The position numbers were made by a program, and so were the translations under genes. This document shows positions 6,901 to 14,781 of a stretch of 42,135 nt of DNA, piece by piece. Source of the stretch: a virus. Location: the IMG/VR virus record IMGVR_UViG_3300037156_000077, positions 1 to 42,135 of that record. One strand, 5' to 3'. A model generated the notes under the pieces. It saw nothing but the letters and a program-made list of their open reading frames with translations, was not told the DNA's origin and made no database searches. Position 1 is the stretch's first letter, and every line of letters begins with the position of its first letter.

Positions 6901-7112
6901 CGGATAGTGACGGCTGAAACGATTGCGAGGTGCGGAGTGTTGGCGATGGAGCCCGTTGTTTCACGCTTGCCGTCTGTGATGATGGCCTCAAAGCCTACAC
7001 GTAGCGGTTGCCAAAATCCTCCGCGGCGAACCTTTCGCAAACTGACGAGGCTCAAGCAAGGGTGTGAACCATCGTAAACCATCCGTGCGAGTTCTGCTTT
7101 TGTGGGGCTCAT
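6897..7112 (-). CDS. Hypothetical protein, 71 aa
   Basis: Starts MSPTKAELARMVYDGSHPC and is basic in the middle (SLRKVRRGGFWQPLRVGFEA). It is overlapped by four bases on both sides, so it belongs to the same translated run as its neighbours. It could be beta-rich; no known family is recognised. Confidence 0.65.
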   Translation of the reverse strand: MSPTKAELARMVYDGSHPCLSLVSLRKVRRGGFWQPLRVGFEAIITDGKRETTGSIANTPHLAIVSAVTIR

Positions 7113-7426
7113 TCGACATCCAGGAGGTCAAGGGTTTGTCCCGCGAACTCGTGGGTGCAGTCAGCGAGAAATTGAACCTTCCCGTCGTTCACGAAGGAGT
7201 GGCAAGTAAAGTCGTGGCCACGAGTCAGAATCGAAGGCTTCAGGGTGGGCCTTTCGGGGTCGCCGTTCCACGTCCAGTTCGGAGTACCTTCGCGACGGCC
7301 TCCGATCATCACCGGCAGGATTACTCCGCCGCCAGGGCCGGGACGCTCAATTTGCAAGTGCGTTGCCTCTACAGGTTCGCATGGCACGTAAGCGCCGTTG
7401 ATTTCACGAAATGGCTTGGCTTTCAT
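7109..7426 (-). CDS. Conserved phage protein, DUF6527-like, 105 aa
   Basis: The C-terminal part has the pattern W.WNGDPERPTLKPSIL, then CHSFVNDGKVQFLADCTHEF and AGQTLDLLDV, a widely spread phage protein family (DUF6527-like; sometimes misnamed ammonia monooxygenase). Two Cys and two His residues in this block suggest a metal site. The N-terminus (MKAKPFREINGAYVPC) is chosen because its ATG overlaps the previous stop. Role unknown. Confidence 0.75.
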   Translation of the reverse strand: MKAKPFREINGAYVPCEPVEATHLQIERPGPGGGVILPVMIGGRREGTPNWTWNGDPERPTLKPSILTRGHDFTCHSFVNDGKVQFLADCTHEFAGQTLDLLDVE

Positions 7427-7563
7427 GGCGGCGAAAGCGAGGTGAACAGGAAGCGGAAGAACGCCAGCGCTCCGGCGATGGTGACCATGGCCCCGATGAT
7501 GGCCATTGGCAGCAGGCACCCGATCACATCATCAGGGAGTTTGTTGGGATCGTGGTCAGCCAT
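7423..7563 (-). CDS. Single-pass membrane protein, 46 aa
   Basis: Starts MADHDPNKLPDDVIGCLLPM and continues hydrophobic (AIIGAMVTIAGALAFFRFLF), ending TSLSPP. ATGA overlap with the DUF6527-like gene downstream. Small membrane proteins in this position of a lysis cassette can be holins or their regulators, but the sequence does not prove it. Confidence 0.6.
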   Translation of the reverse strand: MADHDPNKLPDDVIGCLLPMAIIGAMVTIAGALAFFRFLFTSLSPP

Positions 7564-7571
7564 GGGAGGTG

Positions 7572-7688
7572 CTAAGGAGTTCTCAGACAGGCAGCAAAAG
7601 CGATGATGAGAAATAGCGTCATCCCTCCAAGGATGAGTGAGCCCGCCACGGCGTCTTTCCAGTCCGGTTCTTCGGGAGGTGCGTGCAT
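7572..7688 (-). CDS. Single-pass membrane protein, 38 aa
   Basis: Starts MHAPPEEPDWKDAVAGSLIL; hydrophobic from about residue 14 to 34 and ends CLRTP. It ends eight bases before the next small membrane gene. The short, acidic N-terminus plus one helix is compatible with a small holin-type protein. Function unproven. Confidence 0.55.
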   Translation of the reverse strand: MHAPPEEPDWKDAVAGSLILGGMTLFLIIAFAACLRTP

Positions 7689-7777
7689 ATCGAAGGGAGT
7701 ATAAAATTTGCCCGCTCTAGCCTGTCCCAGCGGCGGGCGCGCTGGCATGAGGGTGGACTTACCCAGCAGGGTCGATG

Positions 7778-7805
7778 TTGGGGCGCTGCGTAACAGTCGC
7801 CCCAA
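7778..7805. other. Hairpin in the 121-base gap 7689-7809
   Basis: TTGGGGCG and CGCCCCAA form a perfect eight-base stem around a 12-base loop. No U-run follows on either strand, so it is not a typical intrinsic terminator. The rest of the gap holds a TATACT box near the start of the 38-aa gene but no convincing -35. Confidence 0.4.
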
Positions 7806-7809
7806 AGGG

Positions 7810-8142
7810 TTATGCGGCAGGAACGATAGCGGGCGAGCCTTCAGCCTTGTAGAGCTGATACGCCGTTTCCGCGATGCCGAGCGCGGCCTGTTGGTTGAAG
7901 TGCGGCGCGACGGTCTGCACGACGCTGGAAACAGCGGCAAGCTTCTCGTCGTTGGTCGTGTCGGACGATGCCGCAGAGGCAACCGCCGTCATGATCGAGG
8001 TGGAGTGATCGCCTGCCAGCCCGAAAGCCTTCAGGATGGTGACGAGGGCGGAAGTCGCCGGGACGATGTTGGCTTCAATCTTGTGAGCGGTCGGACTGGA
8101 GAACCAGCCGGTGAATGTCGTGATCCAATGAGGGAATGTCAT
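7810..8142 (-). CDS. Hypothetical protein, 110 aa
   Basis: Starts MTFPHWITTFTGWFSSPTAH and is Ala/Thr/Val-rich with several amphipathic helices (SALVTILKAFGLAG, AVSSVVQTVAPHF). No clear transmembrane helix. It resembles small structural or lysis-region proteins of phages that are annotated only as hypothetical. The leader has no Shine-Dalgarno site. Confidence 0.65.
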   Translation of the reverse strand: MTFPHWITTFTGWFSSPTAHKIEANIVPATSALVTILKAFGLAGDHSTSIMTAVASAASSDTTNDEKLAAVSSVVQTVAPHFNQQAALGIAETAYQLYKAEGSPAIVPAA

Positions 8143-8177
8143 GATGCGGTGTGTGTTTTCGTGGTTTGGTTTGCCGG

Positions 8178-8411
8178 TCAGATGGCCGGAAAGAGTACCT
8201 TTGCGGCGGTCGCGAGAGGCGAAATCAAGGGCGCGATGGCAGCGCAGAAGTGTTGCCATGCGGTCATCGGGGGTGGCTTGCGTTCGTCGCGCACAATGAG
8301 TAGCACTCGCTTGTCATACGACACCTCTGCGACAGGAACGATGGGAGCCGTGCAGCACAGGAACGAACTTGCCAGCACGTAGAGAAGGGCCATGCGAAGG
8401 GCGGTTTTCAT
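8178..8411 (-). CDS. Exported or membrane protein, 77 aa
   Basis: The N-terminus MKTALRMALLYVLASSFLCC is a signal-peptide-like segment with two Cys at its end, close to but not matching a standard lipobox. A polar middle (EVSYDKRVLLIVRDERKPPP) and a hydrophobic C-terminus (FCAAIAPLISPLATAAKVLF) follow. In the lysis cassette a spanin-like role is conceivable. ATGA overlap with the gene upstream. Confidence 0.6.
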   Translation of the reverse strand: MKTALRMALLYVLASSFLCCTAPIVPVAEVSYDKRVLLIVRDERKPPPMTAWQHFCAAIAPLISPLATAAKVLFPAI

Positions 8412-8689
8412 ATAAAAACCGTCTCACCCTCCGTCCAAGCAACGGAGTCTTGATGGAATTGCTCGCGTAGTTCAGTCAGCCGCTTCTGGAGCACTTGCGC
8501 CAAATCGTCGGCGATGAGAATCACCCAGCAGGCGTTTTGCCAAGGCGCAGAGCCCACCGAGCACCCGGCGAAGTGGGTCCGATGTGCCAAAGTGCGGATC
8601 AGGTCGTTGCAACGCTCGAAAAATTGCGCCCACAACGCCTGCGTGAGCTTGTCATCGGTGTTGCCAATCTGGATGGTGATGGTTTTCAT
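8408..8689 (-). CDS. Conserved phage protein, 93 aa
   Basis: Starts MKTITIQIGNTDDKLTQALW, then has several Cys and His residues (RCNDLIRTLAHRTHFAGC). The opening IQIGNxDDKLTQ is a pattern I know from small proteins in many tailed phages. No enzymatic role is known. ATG at 8689 overlaps the previous stop. Confidence 0.7.
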   Translation of the reverse strand: MKTITIQIGNTDDKLTQALWAQFFERCNDLIRTLAHRTHFAGCSVGSAPWQNACWVILIADDLAQVLQKRLTELREQFHQDSVAWTEGETVFI

Positions 8690-9078
8690 CAATGGCGGAA
8701 GAGTTCGGCGCGGGCTGCGTCAGGCATCCGCTGAATCGTTGCGACCGGCGCGGCTGTCGATTGCGTGGCGTAGGAGGCGACGGCTTGAGTGACCGGCCCC
8801 GGCACGCCATCAGGCTTGCCCCCATCAGCGGCGACGATACCCATGGACTGCTGGAGAGCGACCATCTTGCCATTCTTATACCACGACACGGCGAGGTTGA
8901 GCACGGTCGTCATGGCTCCGCCAATGCCCAGCGCGATCTCAGTCTGAGTCGCGGCATCGAAGGTGATGTGCCAGTGCGCTTGCATGAACAAGCAGAGCGC
9001 GGCCACTGCGGCACCGGCAGCAGGAGCGATCATGCCCCCCAGCTTGTGGTAGATGGCGTTTACGATGAGGTTTTTCAT
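8689..9078 (-). CDS. Holin-like membrane protein, 129 aa
   Basis: Starts MKNLIVNAIYHKLGGMIAPA. Two hydrophobic helices (APAAGAAVAALCLFM and IALGIGGAMTTVLNLAVSW) are separated by a short polar turn, and a basic KNGKM follows. The C-terminal 60 residues are soluble. This layout fits a class II holin or a phage membrane protein in the lysis operon. It is the first protein gene after the tRNA. Confidence 0.6.
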   Translation of the reverse strand: MKNLIVNAIYHKLGGMIAPAAGAAVAALCLFMQAHWHITFDAATQTEIALGIGGAMTTVLNLAVSWYKNGKMVALQQSMGIVAADGGKPDGVPGPVTQAVASYATQSTAAPVATIQRMPDAARAELFRH

Positions 9079-9090
9079 GGTGGGAGGATA

Positions 9091-9162
9091 TTGCACTGGC
9101 AGGATTCGAACCTGCGGCCTTCTGGTTATGAGCCAGACGCGCTACCACTGCGCTACAGTACG
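9091..9162 (-). tRNA. tRNA-Met (CAU), initiator-like
   Basis: A 72-base cloverleaf: acceptor CGTACTG/CAGTGCA, D arm GCGC-AGTGGTA-GCGC, anticodon stem TCTGG/CCAGA with loop CTCATAA (anticodon CAT), T arm GCAGG-TTCGAAT-CCTGC, discriminator A. The first acceptor pair is C1xA72, the hallmark of bacterial initiator tRNA. Two of the three anticodon-stem G:C pairs typical of initiators remain (the third is T:A), and position 11:24 is C:G as in elongators. CCA is not encoded. A candidate promoter ends a few bases before its 5' end. Confidence 0.9.
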
Positions 9163-9167
9163 GGCGG

Positions 9168-9195
9168 AAAATAACAGTTCCAGGCGGGATGACAA
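9168..9195 (-). promoter_or_regulatory. Candidate promoter of the tRNA and lysis operon, TTGTCA-16-TATTTT
   Basis: Minus strand: TTGTCA at 9195-9190, TATTTT at 9173-9168, spacer 16. The start point would fall at about 9161, next to the tRNA 5' end at 9162. It is back-to-back with a plus-strand promoter candidate 11 bases away. Confidence 0.5.
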
Positions 9196-9206
9196 GAAGA
9201 TTTCGC

Positions 9207-9234
9207 TTGCGTTCTGCTCGCGGTCGCTCAGAGT
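9207..9234 (+). promoter_or_regulatory. Candidate promoter of a structured RNA, TTGCGT-16-CAGAGT
   Basis: Plus strand: TTGCGT at 9207-9212, CAGAGT at 9229-9234, spacer 16. Individually weak, but it has the spacing shared by the other candidates, starts just before a row of hairpins and is divergent from the tRNA promoter. Confidence 0.35.
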
Positions 9235-9240
9235 CCCCAC

Positions 9241-9340
9241 GGCCAGAGATGGCCGATCCTGACTGGAAATCGGGGTGCAAGTGCCGATTTTGTCAGGGTA
9301 CAATGGGCCGCTCGTTTTCCAGTCACGAGCGGCCTTTTTT
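9241..9340 (+). ncRNA. Structured leader or small RNA with loop-complementary terminator (element A)
   Basis: Three hairpins follow one another: GGCC/GGCC at 9241-9254; CCTGAC/GTCAGG enclosing AAATCGG/CCGATTT at 9258-9297; and a terminator at 9306-9340. The terminator loop bases 9316-9325 (TTTCCAGTCA) are perfectly complementary to 9260-9269 (TGACTGGAAA) in the second hairpin. The two structures could therefore exclude each other or form a pseudoknot. The gene at 9369 starts 29 bases after the U-run, so this may be an attenuator, or it may be a free RNA of about 100 bases. Confidence 0.5.
9306..9340 (+). terminator. Intrinsic terminator
   Basis: Perfect nine-base stem GGCCGCTCG/CGAGCGGCC, 11-base loop and six T. 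It acts on the plus strand only; the minus-strand side has no T-run after the stem. Confidence 0.8.
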
Positions 9341-9368
9341 GTGCCCTGATCCTTAAACGCCAGGAAAT

Positions 9369-9575
9369 ATGAAAACACTGTCATCGCAAAAACGTGTGTA
9401 CGAGCCGAGATACTGGATCGGCCCTACCGGCAAAAAGTCTCCTTGCCGTGGCGAGGAGAGGCGCACCAGCAAAGAGGCTGAGGCCGATATTGAGCGATGG
9501 AAAAAGATTTTCGTCAGTTCCGATTTCGACTATGAGATTGTCGTTAGGACTGAATCAGTTTTTGCCATCCAGTAG
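9369..9575 (+). CDS. Small basic protein on the plus strand, 68 aa
   Basis: Starts MKTLSSQKRVYEPRYWIGPT and has a basic central part (GKKSPCRGEERRTSKEAEAD) and a beta-like end (DYEIVVRTESVFAI). AGGAAAT lies just before the ATG. It faces against both flanking operons and sits 29 bases after a strong terminator, so its expression would depend on read-through or on the structure of the leader. No family recognised. Confidence 0.5.
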   Translation: MKTLSSQKRVYEPRYWIGPTGKKSPCRGEERRTSKEAEADIERWKKIFVSSDFDYEIVVRTESVFAIQ

Positions 9576-9577
9576 CC

Positions 9578-9652
9578 ATGAGCCGCACCACAAAACACCC
9601 CTACCGGAAGTCAGGCTTGACAACGCCAAACAATGTCAGACACTGCCGTTGA
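9578..9652 (+). CDS. Possible mini-protein, 24 aa
   Basis: ATG two bases after the previous stop opens a 24-codon frame (MSRTTKHPYRKSGLTTPNNV...). It is basic and could be translated by coupling. A promoter-like pair lies inside it. Evidence is weak. Confidence 0.2.
   Translation: MSRTTKHPYRKSGLTTPNNVRHCR
9617..9644 (+). promoter_or_regulatory. Candidate promoter, TTGACA-16-GACACT
   Basis: Perfect -35 box TTGACA at 9617-9622 with a GACACT box at 9639-9644, spacer 16. A transcript would start near 9651, just before the inverted repeat at 9658. Confidence 0.35.
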
Positions 9653-9657
9653 GTACT

Positions 9658-9750
9658 GATCGCCGCCCGGCGCAGTTCTACGCGGGAACGTCCTGAACGT
9701 GAAACCGTATCCAAGAGAGCGGTGGATAAAATGGGACTCGGGCGGCGATC
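9658..9750. repeat. 12-base inverted repeat enclosing 69 bases
   Basis: GATCGCCGCCCG (9658-9669) and CGGGCGGCGATC (9739-9750) are perfect inverted copies. They lie just beyond the 3' end of the 1672-aa gene. No U-run follows on either strand, so this is not a standard terminator. It could fold a small RNA made from the promoter at 9617 or protect the 3' end of the late mRNA. Confidence 0.5.
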
Positions 9751-9762
9751 CCTCTGCCTCTC

Positions 9763-12700
9763 CTACTTCGGAAACTTCACGGGCAGGGACTCGCGCATTC
9801 CAGGGATGCCAGATTGAATCTCCTGCCCGATGGTCGCGGTTTTCCGCCCTGGTGCCGAGTCCATCCACTTGGCAACGTCTGTTAATCCTTGCGGCACAAC
9901 GAAGCTCTTGATGTACTGCCGCCGTGCCTTCGCGCCTTCGTCGTTCGGAGTGAACAGCTTTGGCCCCTGCTCTGCGCCACGGATAAGCGGTGCCTCTTTG
10001 AGAAGTCCCATTGCCGCTGCCATGGTCGCGCTTGAGACATCGCCACCGGTCGGCATCTTGTGATGCACTCTGCCCGCCGTGTTCATGTAGTCCATGGCGC
10101 GGCGAACGGATGCCCCGAACTGCATAGCCTCGATGATGGGCGCATGGGCGAGCAAGTGCGGGATCTGCACGCCAAACATCTTGTACGTCCCCGCTGCCAC
10201 GTCGCCCGGTCGGCGCTTCTCTCCCGGCTGGTAGTAGCCTCCCACGGCAGCGGGTGCCATGAAGCCAAGGAGCATCATTCCCGCGCCCACACTGCCCTTG
10301 GCGAAGTGGCGAAGGATGGCGTCCGACTCTTCCGGCTTGAGGTTGTGAAGTCCCCGGCGCATCGCCATCATCAGTTCAACGGTGCCACGGGGAACGCCGC
10401 CCACGTAGTTCATCGACTCTGCGACATAGTTCGTCCCTACCTTCACGATGGGCAGGATGGTGCGGCCGATCTTCGCGGCGAGGTAGGATAAATCTGGATT
10501 TGTCTTGGAGTTTTCCAACCCTGCAAAAAAACCGTTGAGCGCATCTACGACGCTGGATTTCTGCCCGAAAATAGAGCGGTTAGCGTCCGTGTAGGCTCCC
10601 GTCGCGGCTCGCAGCTGAACCGCTGGCAACGTGCCATCAAGCCCCTGATCCATCAGTGATTGCATACGGTGCTCGTAGCCACGGACAAATTCCGTCTCTT
10701 TGACTGGCCCCTTCAGAGCGCCGTGGAGGTTCCCGGCAACATCGAAAAAGCTGGTGTCGAGGTCGCGTGCGTGCGTCTTGCCGTAGCGAAGGTCAAGGTC
10801 GCTCTTGCCGGTCTTGATGAACTGCCACGCGCCACGAATGCCACGCATAAAGCCAATGGTGTTCGCCTTGGCTTCCGCCTTCAAGGAGAATCCCGTTTGA
10901 CGTTCAGCCTTGGCTGCAACTCCAGGCATGAGCTTGCGGATTCCGCTCGTAGCCATTTCCTCCAGTGGAGTCGATGCCATGCGGTACATCGCCGCCGTCG
11001 TGAGCTTGGCAATAGTGCCGATGCCGGATAGCAGGTTGAACCGCTGCCACTTCACCAGAGTATCGCCCGCCTTGCGCATCATGGAGCGTTCAGAGAGCGC
11101 CTTTTGCATGTCGCGCACGCGCAGCTTCATCTTCACTGCTTCGAGCCCTGCAACGGCCTTTTCTGCGGCTGCATCGTACTGGATGGCGCGAGGTTGGCGC
11201 TTGGAGAAATCGCCAGTGTCGAGGCGCTTTTGCAGCTTCTTCGTCATCGCTGCCGTGCGGTCTTTGAACTTCGTGAGGTCGTCCTTGATGAGCTTCGCGC
11301 CTTCGGTCTTCATCCCCATCTTCAGCATTGCAGCCTTGATCTGCTTCGTGAGATCCTTTGCCTCTTCTGCGGGAGGTCGGCGCTGCAATCCGAACCGCTT
11401 CGGAGGAATCCCGTTGTTGATGTCTTCGAGGCGGGAAACGAGCTTCTGCACGCCCTTGGTCTGCGCGATCTGGGTCTTTATCTCGTCCTTGCTGGGGAAC
11501 ATGACATGGTGATAGTCGCTGTGCGCGTCTCGAATCTCGCGGTCGGTGGCTTCTGGGTATGCCCTGCGAACATCGGCATTCACCCGCTTTTCGAGTTCAG
11601 GGCGAGGCAACGGCTTGTCCAGATTGTCCTTGATGTGAGCCTTGTAAACATCCTTGACGAACTTGCCCATGGGCTCATCGCCGGGTTTGTGGGCGGCAAC
11701 AACGTCTTCCGGCCCTTTGCCCTTTTCGAGTCTCGCTTTCGTGTCTTCAAAGTGCTGCTTCGATGCCTTGAAAATGCCTGGAAGATGATCCCTGATGCCG
11801 TTTCCGAACGTCTCAACCATCTTCTTTGACCATGCCGCAAAGTCAGTGATGCCGCGCGAGATATGGTAGGCCCCGATGATGGCGCTATCGGCCATGTCGT
11901 GAATGGGAAGAAAGAACATTTGCCCGGACTGCCTGCGCGCTTTCTGGCGCGCTTCGGCATCCTTTGCGGCTTGTTCCAGAAACGGGAGAACGTCTTTTGA
12001 TACTGGTGGGGCGTCAAACAGGTTGCCTTGTTTCTTGTCGGATTCGGCCTTGTCGATGGCGGATTGTTTCGCTTTGGCGTCGTTCTGTTCTGCCAGTTCG
12101 CGAGCCTCCCGAGCCTGCCGTTCCTTGTTGGATTCGCTGAACAGATTGAAAGGCTCGTCCGTCTTGCCCGAGAGAAGATCGCCACCGGGCGCTTTCGCTG
12201 GTTCATCGGCTGGGAGGAAATCATGCGCTGCCCCCTTCGTGAGCGATTCCGCATAAATCACGCTGTCACCTTCGACCCGCTGCCGTCCGAACTTCGACCC
12301 ATCTTCAAGCGTTACAAGGTCCGCGTTGCCGTTGTCGTCGTAGGTGATATGAACGACCTTGACGTGCTCGCCTTCGATGTTCAGCGAGTCACCTTTTGCG
12401 AGTTCGTTCGGGTCAATCGCTTTCCTGCCAAGGGCTGGCTTGTTGGCTTCGGTGAAATTCTTGTCTTTGCGGATCGTGTCTTTTTCTTCATCCGCCGCGC
12501 CGGTATTCTCGCCCGTCTTGTCTGATGCGCTCTTGCTGGCCTTGCCGATGGCTTCCCACATTCCGCCCACGGTGCCGTCACCGATGCCTTGCATGTGGAG
12601 GGCTTGCGCGGCCTTGTCGGGCATCTGTCCCGTTGGGCTGTAAATCTGGTTGTGGGTCGGGTGGGTGAGCGCGGGCTTGTCGTCCCAAAGATCACCGTTG

Positions 12701-14781
12701 CCAGCGATGCTGCCGTCTGCCTTGGCCGTGCTCTCCGATTTGATGCCGCCGATTGTGTCCCTGATTGCAGAAATGACGGGATCTGCCGCAAATGCTGAAC
12801 TGGTGCCCGGCTTGAAGGTGCCTTTGCGCGGTGCCCGCCGTGGCTTCGCTGGCGCTTCCGCCTTCGGTTCTATGGGGGCATTTGGCGCGGGTTGTTCTAT
12901 AGGCTTGGGAGCTGGCGCGTTCCGCTTCTGGATGCGTGCCAGGGCCGCCTTGGCCTGCTGCTCCAGTTCGCTTTTGACGGGTGCCCTGCGCTGTTCTGGA
13001 GTCTTCCGCTTCTCTGCCGTCTTCTCCTGTGAAATCTCCTGGTTGACCTGATTCAGTGCCTCGTTGTGGGCATCGCCGCTCTGCTTCGTCTGCTCGTTGG
13101 CGGTCGCCTGTTCCGCCGCTGCTTTGGCCTTCGCGAACTCCGCATGGCGGGCGGTCACTTCGGCAACTTGCTTGTCAGAAAGCGGTGCGCCGTCGTTGTG
13201 AATCGCCTGCTCGCGGGAAAGGATCGCCGGGAGTGAGTAAAAATCATCATCACCCGCCATCATCTTCCGCGCATTCAGTCCGCGCCCCATGTGCGTTCCC
13301 GCGACCTTGCCCGCGCTGTCCACTTCCGCGTGTGCGACGTTGTGCCGCGCCAGGGCGAGCCGTGCGCTTCCTTTGGCGGCTTCGTCCGCATTTGGGTCGT
13401 TGATCACGCTGGCGGCGTTCCTTGCGCCCTCCTGCACGTTGAGCTTATGCTGGATGAGAAGCGCGTTCTCGGTGTCCGAAAGGGAGCGCGGCGAGTTATT
13501 GAGCTCATCGACGAGGGCGTGCCCGGCGTTCGGATTGGCGTCTAGCAGCTTGCCCGCTTCATCCCATGCCGTCCCCCATTCGCGGGCGGCGGGTGCCATC
13601 AATGGCGGCAAACCACGGGCAACGCGCTCTTGATCGACAACGGCGTTACGCATCGAAGTCGCGCCGACGTATGGAGCGCCTTCGCTACTTGGCCCTGGAT
13701 TGACGGTTTGCGGCGGTGGTTCTACGGGTGATACTTCTGGCGCTGTTCCGCCAGGAATAGCATCCTTCCCCACTTCGCCCGCATTTCCCGTTCCCCCACC
13801 GGTGCCATGTTCTTCCGTACGAGGAAGTTCCCCGCTGGCTCCGGTGGCAACTCCGGGTCCGCCAGGAACCATTCCTCCATCTCCCTTTGAAATTCCCTCA
13901 TTGACTGCTTTATTGTTAGCATCGGGCTGCTCATTCCCCACTTTCGCCCCTTCGCCTTTTGTGTCAAGCGTAGGAGCGCCATGCCCGTGCATCAGGCTGG
14001 TGATGATGTGGAGAGCAAGGAATCCGGGGACGTTTTCGAGGGCGGTTCCGGCAAGCTTGGATGTATCGAAGGGCTTGCCGTTGACCATCGTATCGTATGC
14101 CGCGTTCGTAATCGCCAGCGTTGCGGCGGATTCAAGAGGTTTGCCGATCAGTGCCGCAATGCCCGCTGCTGGAGCCCACGCGCCCAAGGGGGCCATTGTC
14201 GCCGCGCCTTTCGCCAGTTCGGGCATAATGTCGCCGGGTTGCGCTGTGCCGTTCGCAATGCCTGCGCCTACGCCTGTGCCGCTGAAGATTGAGCCTGCCG
14301 CCGCATTCTGCGCGAGTCTGCCGGCCAATCCCTCGCCTAGCCCTACTTCGGGGGTGGCGAGCATGACGGGAGCCTGCGCGAGCATTCCGCCCATGCCCGA
14401 AGCGATGGGGTGCTGTTCTTGGTCGAGTTGCGCCTGTACCGCCTGCTCCGGCGTCGGCGCTCCCTGGGCTTTCTGGCCAAGGTAGCCGCCTGCGATTGCG
14501 CCAGCGCCAGCGCCAAGAATGCCGCCGATGACCGTTCCAGGGCCTGGAAACACAGAGCCAAGTGCCGCGCCTGCTTCTCCCCCTGCCCATGCGCCCGCAC
14601 CGCCTCCAATGCCTTCCCCAGCATGTGAGGCTACACCACGCCCGAAAGCGCCAGCAGCGGTCGATTGGGGGGGGGATGGACCACCTCCCAGTGCCGACAT
14701 GATATCCTCATGCGAGGGCTCGCTGTCCGCGTCCACGGCGAACTTGCGGCCATCGTCAAGCTCTACGTGGTATGTGGGCAT
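9763..14781 (-). CDS. Giant internal virion (ejection) protein, 1672 aa
   Basis: The N-terminus MPTYHVELDDGRKFAVDADS is a motif found at the start of many large phage virion proteins. A Gly/Ala-rich hydrophobic stretch (about 40-105, GGILGAGAGAIAGGYLG) could cross membranes. A long disordered, charged middle follows (about 270-950), then a helical region to about 1250 and a more folded C-terminus ending GIPGMRESLPVKFPK. Size, place at the end of the late operon and composition fit an ejected internal core protein of podovirus-like phages. I see no lytic transglycosylase or protease motif. ATG is one base before the stop region of the upstream gene. Confidence 0.75.
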   Translation of the reverse strand: MPTYHVELDDGRKFAVDADSEPSHEDIMSALGGGPSPPQSTAAGAFGRGVASHAGEGIGGGAGAWAGGEAGAALGSVFPGPGTVIGGILGAGAGAIAGGYLGQKAQGAPTPEQAVQAQLDQEQHPIASGMGGMLAQAPVMLATPEVGLGEGLAGRLAQNAAAGSIFSGTGVGAGIANGTAQPGDIMPELAKGAATMAPLGAWAPAAGIAALIGKPLESAATLAITNAAYDTMVNGKPFDTSKLAGTALENVPGFLALHIITSLMHGHGAPTLDTKGEGAKVGNEQPDANNKAVNEGISKGDGGMVPGGPGVATGASGELPRTEEHGTGGGTGNAGEVGKDAIPGGTAPEVSPVEPPPQTVNPGPSSEGAPYVGATSMRNAVVDQERVARGLPPLMAPAAREWGTAWDEAGKLLDANPNAGHALVDELNNSPRSLSDTENALLIQHKLNVQEGARNAASVINDPNADEAAKGSARLALARHNVAHAEVDSAGKVAGTHMGRGLNARKMMAGDDDFYSLPAILSREQAIHNDGAPLSDKQVAEVTARHAEFAKAKAAAEQATANEQTKQSGDAHNEALNQVNQEISQEKTAEKRKTPEQRRAPVKSELEQQAKAALARIQKRNAPAPKPIEQPAPNAPIEPKAEAPAKPRRAPRKGTFKPGTSSAFAADPVISAIRDTIGGIKSESTAKADGSIAGNGDLWDDKPALTHPTHNQIYSPTGQMPDKAAQALHMQGIGDGTVGGMWEAIGKASKSASDKTGENTGAADEEKDTIRKDKNFTEANKPALGRKAIDPNELAKGDSLNIEGEHVKVVHITYDDNGNADLVTLEDGSKFGRQRVEGDSVIYAESLTKGAAHDFLPADEPAKAPGGDLLSGKTDEPFNLFSESNKERQAREARELAEQNDAKAKQSAIDKAESDKKQGNLFDAPPVSKDVLPFLEQAAKDAEARQKARRQSGQMFFLPIHDMADSAIIGAYHISRGITDFAAWSKKMVETFGNGIRDHLPGIFKASKQHFEDTKARLEKGKGPEDVVAAHKPGDEPMGKFVKDVYKAHIKDNLDKPLPRPELEKRVNADVRRAYPEATDREIRDAHSDYHHVMFPSKDEIKTQIAQTKGVQKLVSRLEDINNGIPPKRFGLQRRPPAEEAKDLTKQIKAAMLKMGMKTEGAKLIKDDLTKFKDRTAAMTKKLQKRLDTGDFSKRQPRAIQYDAAAEKAVAGLEAVKMKLRVRDMQKALSERSMMRKAGDTLVKWQRFNLLSGIGTIAKLTTAAMYRMASTPLEEMATSGIRKLMPGVAAKAERQTGFSLKAEAKANTIGFMRGIRGAWQFIKTGKSDLDLRYGKTHARDLDTSFFDVAGNLHGALKGPVKETEFVRGYEHRMQSLMDQGLDGTLPAVQLRAATGAYTDANRSIFGQKSSVVDALNGFFAGLENSKTNPDLSYLAAKIGRTILPIVKVGTNYVAESMNYVGGVPRGTVELMMAMRRGLHNLKPEESDAILRHFAKGSVGAGMMLLGFMAPAAVGGYYQPGEKRRPGDVAAGTYKMFGVQIPHLLAHAPIIEAMQFGASVRRAMDYMNTAGRVHHKMPTGGDVSSATMAAAMGLLKEAPLIRGAEQGPKLFTPNDEGAKARRQYIKSFVVPQGLTDVAKWMDSAPGRKTATIGQEIQSGIPGMRESLPVKFPK

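Noticed and set aside
9142-9384. Minus-strand open frame over the tRNA promoter region
   Set aside because: It would read through the tRNA, its promoter and the terminator hairpin; it is explained by these elements.
9394-9696. Plus-strand open frame overlapping the 68-aa gene
   Set aside because: It overlaps the better supported frame at 9369, has no sensible composition and runs through the promoter-like and intergenic sequence.
13700-14485. Pro/Ser/Ala-rich plus-strand frame of 261 codons
   Set aside because: Antisense to the giant virion protein; composition reflects its Gly/Ala codons.
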